A DNA stretch of 12,833 bases from Bacteroidota bacterium (lineage in GTDB: Bacteria > Bacteroidota > Bacteroidia > Chitinophagales > Chitinophagaceae): NCBI GenBank assembly GCA_023412975.1, contig JAEZRB010000093.1:1-12833 (forward strand), in the 5' to 3' direction. A program made the position numbers and the translations under genes. Shown here in pieces: positions 6,805-12,833 of this stretch. A model generated the notes under the pieces. It saw only the letters and a program-made list of their open reading frames with translations, searched no databases and was not told where the DNA came from. Position 1 is the stretch's first letter. Each line of letters begins with the position of its first letter.

Positions 6805-6825
6805 CCTACTATTTATATTATGATC
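6805..6825 (+). repeat. Near-copy of the surA 3' end
   Basis: This 21-base stretch matches 6585-6605, inside the last codons of surA (PTYYIMI region), at 19 of 21 positions and lies exactly 220 bp downstream. A CCCGGG motif occurs upstream of both copies, at different distances. It could be the remnant of a partial duplication of the surA 3' end; an AT-rich coincidence is the alternative. Confidence 0.35.
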
Positions 6826-6829
6826 ACTA

Positions 6830-6937
6830 TGGTTCAAGACCCCCTTGAACCACAATAGGGACATAGGTACATAGAAAACATAGTAACACATTATAACCCA
6901 CTATGTTAACTATGTTCCTATTGTTTCTATGTGTTCC
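6830..6937. repeat. Hairpin block with three ACATAG and three inverted CTATGT copies
   Basis: TGGTTCAAG (6830-6838) pairs with CTTGAACCA (6844-6852) in a perfect 9-bp stem with a 5-base loop. Directly after it, CAATAGGGACATAG (6853-6866) is complementary to CTATGTTCCTATTG (6910-6923) at 13 of 14 positions, the exception being a G-T pair. ACATAG occurs at 6861, 6869 and 6878, and its reverse CTATGT at 6901, 6910 and 6927. The block is thus a symmetric arm-spacer-arm structure about 85 bp long, preceded by a compact hairpin. Confidence 0.75.
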
Positions 6938-7092
6938 AAAAAAACCTGCTATGAAAAGCAGAAGGGGAAAATCCATAAAAGCCTTGCGGGTCCTGGATCC
7001 CATAACACTCCTAAATTTTATTCCGGACAGCAATGATTGGTAATTTGGAATTGGGGGGCTAGCCATTAATTAAAAGAACTCGCGGCAGATAT

Positions 7093-7157
7093 GATGGAAT
7101 GGATTACAAATCCTTCATCCCTTACAAACTAGGAAGACAAATAATGACTTAACTTTG
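7093..7157 (+). promoter_or_regulatory. Putative promoter and upstream hairpin of the PurF-like gene
   Basis: TAACTTTG (7150-7157) is a perfect -7 box (TAnnTTTG) ending 22 bases before the ATG at 7180; no clear TTTG sits at -33. Upstream, GATG (7093-7096), AA (7098-7099) and GGATT (7101-7105) pair with AATCC (7109-7113), TT (7114-7115) and CATC (7116-7119), giving 11 bp with two bulges. Its position would suit an operator, but no regulator is identified. Confidence 0.5.
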
Positions 7158-7179
7158 CGCCTTCCTTTCAATCACATAC

Positions 7180-9027
7180 ATGAGCGATCCGATCAAGCAC
7201 GAATGCGGTTTAGCATTCATCCGTTTAAGAAAATCCTTTTCATATTACCATCAGAAATATGGCACCGTACTCTGGGGCCTCAGCAAACTTTACCTGCTGA
7301 TGGAAAAACAGCATAACCGCGGCCAGGATGGTGCGGGTATCGCTACGGTGAAACTCAACGTTGAATCTGGGTATCCCTTTATGCAGCGCCTGCGCAGCAA
7401 TGCAAAACAAGCCATCGCAGATATTTTTCAGCAGGTAAGCAGCGAGATCGAGGAGCTTGAAAAATACCACCCAGGTATAAGGAATCACCCCGGTCTTATG
7501 AAGGGACATGTAAACTTCTTAGGTGAATTACTCCTCGGACACCTGCGATACGGCACACAGGGAAAAAACAAACTCGAATATTGCCATCCCTTTATCAATC
7601 GCGATACTATACCTGCCCGCAACCTCGCCATGGCCGGCAATTTCAACCTGGTAAATACAGATGAATTATTTGCCCTTATTGGCAAAGAGCCATCCGAACA
7701 AATGCGTTTCAGTGACCTTGCAGCGATGATCGAAGTGGTGCATGATTTCTTATGCAAGGCTGATGAGGAAGCCCCGCAGGGCTATGATATCAAAAAAGTT
7801 TTAAAGCAGGCATTTTCGCTTTTCGACGGGGGCTATCATGTTGCAGGTATTACAGGCAATGGTACCGGCTTCGTGTTGCGCGATGCGCACGGAATCAGGC
7901 CTTCTTATTATTATGTAAATGATGAAGTGATCGTTGCTGCTTCAGAACGTGCCGCCATCCGCACTTCGTTCAATGTAGGTGAAAACGAAGTGAAGGAACT
8001 AATGCCCGGTGAAGCATTGATAGTGGATGAAAAAGGTAAATACGAAGTCGTACAGCTTTTGGAACCAAAAGAAAGAAAGGCCTGCAGCTTCGAACGTATC
8101 TATTTTTCACGGGGCAGCGATGAAAAAATATACAAGGAAAGAAATGCACTGGGATACAATTTAAGTGAACAGGTGCTCAACGCGATCGAGCATGATACAC
8201 GCAATACGATCTTCTCTTTTATACCCAATACCGCCGAAGTTGCTTTTTATGGGCTGGTAAAAGGCATGGAAGATTATCTCAACAAAATAAAGATCGAAAG
8301 AATACTTTCCTGGGACAAAGACTTTGACGAGGAAAAGCTATCCGAAATGATCAACCGCCGGATCCGCATTGAAAAGATCGCTATTAAGGATGTGAAGATG
8401 CGGACCTTTATCACGGAAGACGCGAGCCGCAACGAAATGGTGCAGCACGTGTATGATATCACCTATGGCACCATCAGACCCGGAAAAGATACCCTGGTAG
8501 TGATCGACGATTCTATTGTGAGAGGCACCACACTTAAGGAAAGCATCATCCGCATGCTGTCCAGGTTAAAACCAAAACGCATCATCGTGGTTTCGTCTTC
8601 CCCACAGATCCGTTATCCCGATTGTTACGGTATTGATATGAGTCGCATGGGTGAGTTTATCGCTTTCAATGCAGCCGTTGAATTGTTGAAGGAAAGAGGA
8701 ATGGAAAATTGCCTGGAAGAGCTGTTGCAAAAATGTAAGGAACTGCAACGCAATAATCAGCTTCACACCGAAAATATCGTTAAGCACGTATATAAACCCT
8801 TTACTGCGGAAGAGATCTCCGCGAAGATCGCCCAGCTCATTACACCTCCTGAACTGAACATCCCGGTTGATGTGATCTTTCAAAGCATTGAAGACCTGCA
8901 CAAAGCCTGTCCCAGTAATCTTGGTGACTGGTATTTTACAGGCAACTACCCTACTCCTGGAGGTAATAAAGTGGTAAACAAAGCCTTTATCAACTATATG
9001 GAAGGAAAGAATGTGAGGGGATACTGA
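7180..9027 (+). CDS. Long PurF-like glutamine amidotransferase/phosphoribosyltransferase
   Basis: The 615-residue protein joins an N-terminal class II (Ntn) glutaminase to a type I phosphoribosyltransferase, the layout of PurF, which makes phosphoribosylamine from PRPP and glutamine. The catalytic nucleophile would be Cys9 (KHECG), after a short propeptide. Other glutaminase motifs are QHNRGQDGAGIA (44-55), GHLRYGTQG (120-128), AMAGNFNLVN (150-159) and RDAHGIRPS (234-242). The PRPP loop VVIDDSIVRGTT (440-451) is intact. The protein exceeds the usual 470-510 residues, with extra sequence at about 15-40, 60-118 and 315-410. Of the four Fe-S cysteines of B. subtilis-type PurF, only Cys302 has a clear counterpart; FTGNYPT (586-592) is preceded by GDWY instead of CxxC. 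It resembles a phylum-wide paralog I recall from Bacteroidota, so canonical PurF activity is likely but not certain. Transcribed alone or with the downstream phosphatase. Confidence 0.85.
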   Translation: MSDPIKHECGLAFIRLRKSFSYYHQKYGTVLWGLSKLYLLMEKQHNRGQDGAGIATVKLNVESGYPFMQRLRSNAKQAIADIFQQVSSEIEELEKYHPGIRNHPGLMKGHVNFLGELLLGHLRYGTQGKNKLEYCHPFINRDTIPARNLAMAGNFNLVNTDELFALIGKEPSEQMRFSDLAAMIEVVHDFLCKADEEAPQGYDIKKVLKQAFSLFDGGYHVAGITGNGTGFVLRDAHGIRPSYYYVNDEVIVAASERAAIRTSFNVGENEVKELMPGEALIVDEKGKYEVVQLLEPKERKACSFERIYFSRGSDEKIYKERNALGYNLSEQVLNAIEHDTRNTIFSFIPNTAEVAFYGLVKGMEDYLNKIKIERILSWDKDFDEEKLSEMINRRIRIEKIAIKDVKMRTFITEDASRNEMVQHVYDITYGTIRPGKDTLVVIDDSIVRGTTLKESIIRMLSRLKPKRIIVVSSSPQIRYPDCYGIDMSRMGEFIAFNAAVELLKERGMENCLEELLQKCKELQRNNQLHTENIVKHVYKPFTAEEISAKIAQLITPPELNIPVDVIFQSIEDLHKACPSNLGDWYFTGNYPTPGGNKVVNKAFINYMEGKNVRGY

Positions 9028-9030
9028 GAT

Positions 9031-9084
9031 AGTTCGTAGTTAGAAGTTCGTAGTTAGTAGTTCGTAGTTAGTAGTTCGTAGTCG
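9031..9084. repeat. Alternating heptamer array (AGTTCGT/AGTTAGT)
   Basis: Seven perfect-length heptamers (9031-9079) alternate two variants: AGTTCGT, AGTTAGA, AGTTCGT, AGTTAGT, AGTTCGT, AGTTAGT, AGTTCGT. A partial AGTCG (9080-9084) follows. The 49-bp block starts three bases after the PurF-like stop codon and ends 12 bases before the phosphatase ATG. It fills almost the whole spacer, and no other signal is visible there. Confidence 0.85.
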
Positions 9085-9096
9085 AAAAAACAGTTT

Positions 9097-9594
9097 ATGA
9101 AAGAACTTTTATTAGTACGGCATGCAAAAAGCAGCTGGGCTGATTTTTCAATAAAAGATTTTGACCGCCCGTTGAATGACCGTGGTAAAAAGGATGCGCC
9201 TATAATGGCAGAACGCTTGCGGAAGAGGGATATCGATATCGACGCGTTCATCGCAAGTCCGGCCAAACGTGCCCGTAAAACTGCCGAAGCGTTTGTAAAG
9301 AAGTTGAAGGATAAGAAAAAAGATATTGAGTTTTACGAAGAATTATACCTGGCGGGGCCCTCGGTTTTTTTTGATGTTATCAGTAAAACTAATGATAAAC
9401 ACGATACTATCGCGGTATTCTCCCATAACGAAGGCATCACTTCCTTTGCCAACATGCTCACCACCACACGCATCGACAATATTCCAACCTGCGGCATCTT
9501 TGCTGTGAAAGCAAATATCAAACACTGGTCTGAATTTGAATCGGCGGAAAAGGAATTTTGGTTCTTCGACTACCCAAAAGCCGGAGAAGATTAA
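9097..9594 (+). CDS. SixA-family histidine phosphatase
   Basis: This 165-residue protein belongs to the histidine phosphatase (RHG) superfamily, SixA branch; E. coli SixA (161 residues) removes phosphate from phosphohistidine. The phosphohistidine acceptor motif is VRHAKSSW (Arg8, His9). RPLNDRGKKDA (24-34), SPAKRARKTAE (54-64, Arg58 the likely phosphate ligand), an acidic Glu81/Glu82 and the second catalytic His110 in FSHNEG follow in the expected order. No signal peptide or membrane segment is seen, so it is cytoplasmic. Its substrate here is unknown and no phosphorelay partner is adjacent. The gene follows a heptamer array and converges on the M23 gene, with only base 9595 between the two stop codons. 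Confidence 0.88.
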   Translation: MKELLLVRHAKSSWADFSIKDFDRPLNDRGKKDAPIMAERLRKRDIDIDAFIASPAKRARKTAEAFVKKLKDKKKDIEFYEELYLAGPSVFFDVISKTNDKHDTIAVFSHNEGITSFANMLTTTRIDNIPTCGIFAVKANIKHWSEFESAEKEFWFFDYPKAGED

Positions 9595-9595
9595 A

Positions 9596-10684
9596 TTAGG
9601 ATTCGGCTGGCTTAACTGCATTGACCGGTATCTGTACAATACTGCCATCGGCAATCTCTACGATATATCCGTCTTTGGTTATTGCGAGCGGAGTCAATAA
9701 TGTTCCGCCCTTTAATCTTTCATCCTTCACCGACCTTGGGCTTGAGATCACAAGCTGTTCTTTAAGATTCTGTGTTTTCAATGCCGGCGCTATCCTTACC
9801 GCCGGGTTTACAAATGGCAGCGGATCAATCGGACCACGTGAGGTATAGACACCAAAATGCAGATGCGGTGGTGTAAATTTTGCATTACCTGTATTACCCA
9901 CGGTACCCAGTGTATCACCTTTTTTTACAGATTGACCATCACTTACCTTCTGCTCATCCAAATGAGCATAGTACAAATGAACATCATGTTCGTTTACACG
10001 CATCCAGACTGTCTTACCGCCAATACCGCCCTCAGCCACCCTTGTCACATAACCATCTGCTGCGGCAATGACCGGTGTTTTCCTCGGTGCAAAAATATCA
10101 ATGCCTTCATGGTTGCGTTTGCCACCATCACGCGCATCACCCCAAAAACTCCCGGTTTTTGCCTTAGAGCCTGCAACGGGGAAGCCGAGTGAAGGTGATA
10201 TCCTCGCCGACAAATGATACTCGCCGGATTGGTAAAGTGCCGGTTGTAAACGTAAAAGGTAATCTGTTGTTTCTTCCACATTAAATCCAAAGCCGGACGT
10301 ACCGGTATCTACAGCCAGTAGATGCGTCCTTTGATCTTCATCTATCCTAAACAGATCGGCAAATATGGTCAGGCTGTCGCCATCACTTTTTGTGAGTATG
10401 AAATCGATCCGCTCGCCCTGCTTTGCAGTAAACCGTAACGCCAATGCACGCGGTTTATCAGCTTTAAAAATACCGGCGAGTTTGTAAGGCAAATCGATAA
10501 CCTGGTTTGTATCCAGGGCTTTTTCAGATGCGGCGAGCCAGGCCTGTGCGGCCGGGTCCTTCCTGATAGAACGGCCATAAGCCTCATGAGGTGTTCGTTT
10601 CTCGAATATATGACTGATAGAATCATTACAAGAAGCAGCACATACCAGGATGGCGATGAGAAATATGGACTTAAAGAAATACAT
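9596..10684 (-). CDS. M23-family metallopeptidase, probable lipoprotein
   Basis: The 362 residues begin with a signal peptide whose hydrophobic stretch (7-18) ends at AASC, with Cys19 a plausible lipidation site. A beta-rich region (about 78-163) resembles pre-peptidase-type domains. The M23 (LytM/lysostaphin-type) domain spans about 175-295. Its zinc ligands are visible as His192 and Asp196 in HEGID and His276 in HLHFG (274-278); His241 (YYAHL) and His274 are the other catalytic-site histidines. A small C-terminal segment (325-358) looks like a beta unit. M23 enzymes cut peptidoglycan cross-bridges, so an envelope-facing location fits. The frame continues upstream to a TTG at 10774 overlapping the kinase stop as TTGA, but that extension disrupts the signal peptide; the ATG at 10684, preceded by AGGTG, is preferred. 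This leaves an 86-bp gap to the kinase gene. Confidence 0.88.
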   Translation of the reverse strand: MYFFKSIFLIAILVCAASCNDSISHIFEKRTPHEAYGRSIRKDPAAQAWLAASEKALDTNQVIDLPYKLAGIFKADKPRALALRFTAKQGERIDFILTKSDGDSLTIFADLFRIDEDQRTHLLAVDTGTSGFGFNVEETTDYLLRLQPALYQSGEYHLSARISPSLGFPVAGSKAKTGSFWGDARDGGKRNHEGIDIFAPRKTPVIAAADGYVTRVAEGGIGGKTVWMRVNEHDVHLYYAHLDEQKVSDGQSVKKGDTLGTVGNTGNAKFTPPHLHFGVYTSRGPIDPLPFVNPAVRIAPALKTQNLKEQLVISSPRSVKDERLKGGTLLTPLAITKDGYIVEIADGSIVQIPVNAVKPAES

Positions 10685-10770
10685 CACCTGCTTTCCAACA
10701 AAGTAAAAGCCGGAATTCGTGAAGAAAATTGTAAGTGTAGCACAAGTAAAATTTTCCCCAAATAAATCAA

Positions 10771-11625
10771 TCAAAATCGTTGAATAATATTTCGAACCTG
10801 TGCGACATAGTGACCCCCGAATAATACCGCATGCACAAGCAAGGGATAGAGTTGGGTAAAGTCCAGCCTGCTTTCCCAGTTATTTTCCAGGGGATAAGCT
10901 TCATGATACGCCCTGTAGAACCGATCCTGGAAACCGCCAAATAAGCGCGTCATTCCAAAATCCATTTCACGATGACCGTAATAGACAGCAGGGTCATAGA
11001 TCGCTGCCTGGCCATCCTGGGCAGTCATAAAATTTCCGCTCCAGAGATCACCATGCAGGAGAGCGGGAGTTTCATTTGGAAAAATCTCCCCAAACTGTGC
11101 GCAGCATGCTTCCGCATGGTTCACATCAGTTGTAGAAAATATTCTTCTGTCAAATAGTTCACGGACCAGGGGTATGATCCTACAATGCGTATAAAAAGAA
11201 GCCCAGTTTTCATGCTTTGTATTTTTCTGGACCAGGCTTCCGATATAATTATCTTCCATCCATCCAAAGGAATCGCTGGTTTGCTGATGAAGCATTGCCA
11301 GTGATCTCCCGAAATTTTCCCAGAAATTGCTGGCAGGCCTTCCCGGTGAAATCCATTCCAGCAACAGGTACTGCTGGTTGTCTATTTCACCATGCTTTAT
11401 GGCGGCAGGTATGTGTAAACTTGTATTACCAGCTGCATTTCTCAATACATCCAGGCCTCTTGCTTCTTTTTCAAACATAGCAGGATAGCGTCCTGCATCA
11501 TTTAACTTTAGGAAATAATTCTTTCGACCAGTTATACGATACGCTGAATTTATATCTCCGCCATGAACAGGGGAGTAATGATTGATATTGAGGTCGAGTT
11601 CTTGAATTATGGTTTGTATGGCCAT
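10771..11625 (-). CDS. Fructosamine kinase family protein
   Basis: The 284-residue product has the protein-kinase-like fold of the fructosamine-3-kinase/ketosamine-3-kinase family, whose members phosphorylate sugar adducts on proteins so that they fall off (deglycation). Visible motifs: an N-lobe start GGDINSAYRI (22-31), the ATP-binding Lys40 in FLKL, FEKEA (51-55), the hinge region LLLEW (87-91), the catalytic loop HGDLWSGN (191-198) and the metal-binding IYDPAVYYGHREMDFGM (209-225). HGDLWSGN and the YYGHRE block separate it from aminoglycoside and choline kinases. Length matches the bacterial family (about 280-290). It lies 33 bp downstream of the ATL gene and 86 bp upstream of the M23 gene. 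The substrate in this organism is inferred only. Confidence 0.88.
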   Translation of the reverse strand: MAIQTIIQELDLNINHYSPVHGGDINSAYRITGRKNYFLKLNDAGRYPAMFEKEARGLDVLRNAAGNTSLHIPAAIKHGEIDNQQYLLLEWISPGRPASNFWENFGRSLAMLHQQTSDSFGWMEDNYIGSLVQKNTKHENWASFYTHCRIIPLVRELFDRRIFSTTDVNHAEACCAQFGEIFPNETPALLHGDLWSGNFMTAQDGQAAIYDPAVYYGHREMDFGMTRLFGGFQDRFYRAYHEAYPLENNWESRLDFTQLYPLLVHAVLFGGHYVAQVRNIIQRF

Positions 11626-11658
11626 TCCAATTTGTAATCGCAGGCTGCTATTGCGTCA

Positions 11659-12048
11659 TCAAAATCCCAACTCCTGCACCGGGTCCCAGAATTTTTTTTC
11701 AAAATCAACTACTTTATCATCTTTAACTTTTACCCCTTCCTTTTTCAACCGTTGTTCCATGGTATCAGGCGTTGGAAAATGATGTTTGCCACTAAGCATA
11801 CCCAGCCTGTTGACGACACGGTGCGCGGGTACAGTTGGCTTTACTTTTCCTGCACCATTCATAGCCCAGCCCACCATGCGTGCCGAAAGTTTCGTGCCCA
11901 GGCATGCCGCGATAGCGCCGTAGGAAGTCACGCGTCCCTTTGGAATTTGTCGCGCCACTTCATATACCAGCTCGAAAAAATTATCTTCCTTCTTTCCGGA
12001 AGGTTTTATTGTCTTTAATTTTCCCGCTGCTTTTTTCTTTACCGGCAT
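11659..12048 (-). CDS. Alkyltransferase-like (ATL) protein, MGMT family without acceptor Cys
   Basis: This 129-residue protein matches the DNA-binding C-terminal domain of O6-alkylguanine DNA methyltransferase. Motifs in order: IPKGRVTSYGAIA (35-47, Tyr43 matching the nucleotide-flipping Tyr), the recognition-helix region SARMVGWAMNG (55-65, Arg57 as the arginine finger) and VPAHRV (73-78). In active methyltransferases the last motif is PCHRV; here the acceptor cysteine is Ala75. Such alkyltransferase-like proteins bind O6-alkylguanine without repairing it and pass the lesion to nucleotide excision repair. A Lys-rich N-terminal tail (1-20) precedes the fold and may add DNA affinity. It lies 24 bp after the DUF5522 gene and 33 bp before the kinase gene. 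The functional assignment is family-based. Confidence 0.88.
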   Translation of the reverse strand: MPVKKKAAGKLKTIKPSGKKEDNFFELVYEVARQIPKGRVTSYGAIAACLGTKLSARMVGWAMNGAGKVKPTVPAHRVVNRLGMLSGKHHFPTPDTMEQRLKKEGVKVKDDKVVDFEKKFWDPVQELGF

Positions 12049-12072
12049 AAATAATATCGTGTTTAAAATTTA

Positions 12073-12276
12073 CTAAGTTTTCTCATCATCATCCGATCCC
12101 GATCGGATTTTTATCAACGCTGATCTTTTAGGTTCGGGTACGCGTTCATAATCGTAGGGGCAGTGTTTACAGCCATTTCCACAACAATAACCACGTTCCA
12201 AAAGGTATTGTCTTGTAAGTACGACCAGGCCCTGTTCATTGACATAATAATGAATGTCTTCAATCCACGGGTTCAT
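12073..12276 (-). CDS. DUF5522-type small cysteine-motif protein
   Basis: A 67-residue protein of unknown function. The central motif YCCGNGCKHCPYDY (30-43) holds four cysteines (31, 32, 36, 39) and matches what I recall of the DUF5522 family; the spacing suggests metal binding, probably zinc or an Fe-S cluster, but this is unproven. The N-terminal half (IHYYVNEQGLVVLTRQYLLERG) resembles a short strand-helix unit, and the tail is acidic (GSDDDEKT). There is no signal peptide. Its ATG lies inside the end of trmB (17-bp overlap in another frame), indicating co-transcription and perhaps translational coupling. The ATL gene follows 24 bp later. Confidence 0.8.
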   Translation of the reverse strand: MNPWIEDIHYYVNEQGLVVLTRQYLLERGYCCGNGCKHCPYDYERVPEPKRSALIKIRSGSDDDEKT

Positions 12277-12833
12277 TCTTCAGCATTTGTTTGAGTATCT
12301 CATCCTGGTCGGTGCCAGGCAAAACCTTTGGTAGTGAAAAACTGATATAATGCACACGGTTACTTCCGGCTATATCCAGGGATTCATAATGCGTTTTGAT
12401 TTGAAGTTCCGCGGCAATATCAGTTTCACGATATAGATCATTCCGATCTTCATGCACAGTGCATTGATATAACTGGATCACCTGTTTTGTAAACTCATAC
12501 AGATCGGGGCTATCTGTTTTAAGGTGGATTTTGCCTCCTTCTACCAGAAACTGCTGGTACAAACGCAGGAATCGTGGATGTGTCAGTCTTTTTTTTGCTT
12601 TTGAAACCCGCAACTGCGGATCAGGAAAGGTGATCCAGATAGCGTCTACTTCGTCTTTACCAAAGTACTGGCTGATATGATCAATCTGCGTACGCAAAAA
12701 AGCAACATTAAACAGGCTTTTCTGCAATGCTTTTTTCGCCCCCACCCAAATACGGTTTCCTTTCAGATCAACACCTATAAAGTTTCTATCGGGATAAAGT
12801 TCCCCAAGACCCAAGGCATATTCACCCTTACCG
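12260..12833 (-). CDS. trmB: tRNA (guanine-N7-)-methyltransferase TrmB (5' end beyond window)
   Basis: TrmB methylates G46 in the tRNA variable loop using S-adenosylmethionine. About 190 residues are visible and the N-terminus lies beyond the right edge. The frame stays open to base 12833, where it reads GKGEYALGLGELYPD, the SAM-binding motif I region of the family. Further signatures are NFIGVDLKGNRIWVGAKKAL, the catalytic-region ITFPDPQLRVSKAKKRLTHPRFL-type segment (FPDPQ at roughly 12616-12630), and KTHYES near the C-terminus. Some 30-40 residues are probably missing, judging by family length of about 220. The apparent internal start at 12814 is a TTG and not the real start. Its stop codon lies within the DUF5522 gene, so it should be the first visible gene of the minus-strand group. 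Confidence 0.92.
   Translation of the reverse strand, partial: GKGEYALGLGELYPDRNFIGVDLKGNRIWVGAKKALQKSLFNVAFLRTQIDHISQYFGKDEVDAIWITFPDPQLRVSKAKKRLTHPRFLRLYQQFLVEGGKIHLKTDSPDLYEFTKQVIQLYQCTVHEDRNDLYRETDIAAELQIKTHYESLDIAGSNRVHYISFSLPKVLPGTDQDEILKQMLKNEPVD

Larger units (their letters stand above)
6763..7043. mobile_element. Possible MITE-like element with terminal inverted repeats
   Basis: AATCATTGCTG at 6770-6780 and its exact reverse complement at 7028-7038 bound a 269-bp segment. The match extends inward as one mismatch, then CCGG, then AAT after a 2-base insertion on the left. GGTA flanks both ends directly (6766-6769 and 7039-7042), within a longer shared ATTGGTAA (6763-6770 and 7036-7043), as a target-site duplication would. 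Inside lie the hairpin block 6830-6937 and no plausible gene. There is no transposase here. Nearby AT-rich low-complexity sequence could produce such a match by chance, so confidence is limited. Confidence 0.35.

Noticed and set aside
6827..7066. Minus-strand 79-codon frame in the surA-PurF gap
   Set aside because: It translates the inverted ACATAG block; no recognisable family and no start context.
9031..9084. CRISPR array
   Set aside because: Units are 7 bp, contiguous and without spacers; no cas genes are present.
10685..10774. TTG start for the M23 gene coupled to the kinase stop (TTGA overlap)
   Set aside because: The added 30 residues would bury the lipoprotein signal peptide; the ATG at 10684 with AGGTG directly before it is more plausible.
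12260..12814. Complete trmB starting at 12814
   Set aside because: The codon at 12814 is TTG and the frame continues with conserved TrmB sequence (GKGEYALGL) to the window edge, so the gene is truncated by the window only.

Overview
This window looks chromosomal and comes from a Bacteroidota bacterium, most likely a Chitinophagaceae-like member; the family-level call is inference. Three things point there. Perfect matches to the Bacteroidota -7 promoter box (TAnnTTTG) lie before rimP, surA and the PurF-like gene. Start codons generally lack Shine-Dalgarno sequences. Several proteins are phylum-typical forms: a ~415-residue NusA, an IF2 with a long Lys/Glu linker, a 615-residue PurF-like protein, a DUF5522 protein and TrmB with a DPQ motif.

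Layout. Positions 1-217 hold CTTCCCG-type repeats and no convincing gene. Positions 218-5093 carry the translation/transcription cluster rimP-nusA-infB (+), preceded by a predicted promoter and a strong leader hairpin. Next come surA (+), an outer-membrane-protein chaperone, then a 505-bp gap with a possible MITE-like element. A long PurF-like amidotransferase/phosphoribosyltransferase (+) and a SixA-family phosphatase (+) follow. The SixA gene runs head-on into a minus-strand group with one base between the stop codons. In transcription order that group is trmB (cut by the window edge), a DUF5522 mini-protein, an alkyltransferase-like (ATL) protein, a fructosamine-kinase-like protein and an M23 peptidase lipoprotein.

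How the genes fit together. RimP, NusA and IF2 couple 30S maturation, transcription elongation/termination and initiation. SurA and the M23 lipoprotein act in the envelope. The minus-strand group mixes tRNA modification (TrmB) with candidate repair functions: an ATL lacking the acceptor cysteine, and a predicted protein deglycation kinase. A shared repair theme is inference only.

The most unusual feature is the intergenic DNA. Five different gaps carry short-period (7-9 bp) degenerate tandem arrays, each with its own unit (CTTCCCG, AAATGTGA, GATRCTR, ACATAG, AGTTCGT/AGTTAGT). Two of them are 49-bp blocks of seven heptamers beginning at or just after a stop codon, and others are arranged as inverted arms around a spacer. 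A REP-like hairpin with a G-quadruplex motif and a possible TIR-bounded element add to this. These repeats are the best candidates here for something undescribed.
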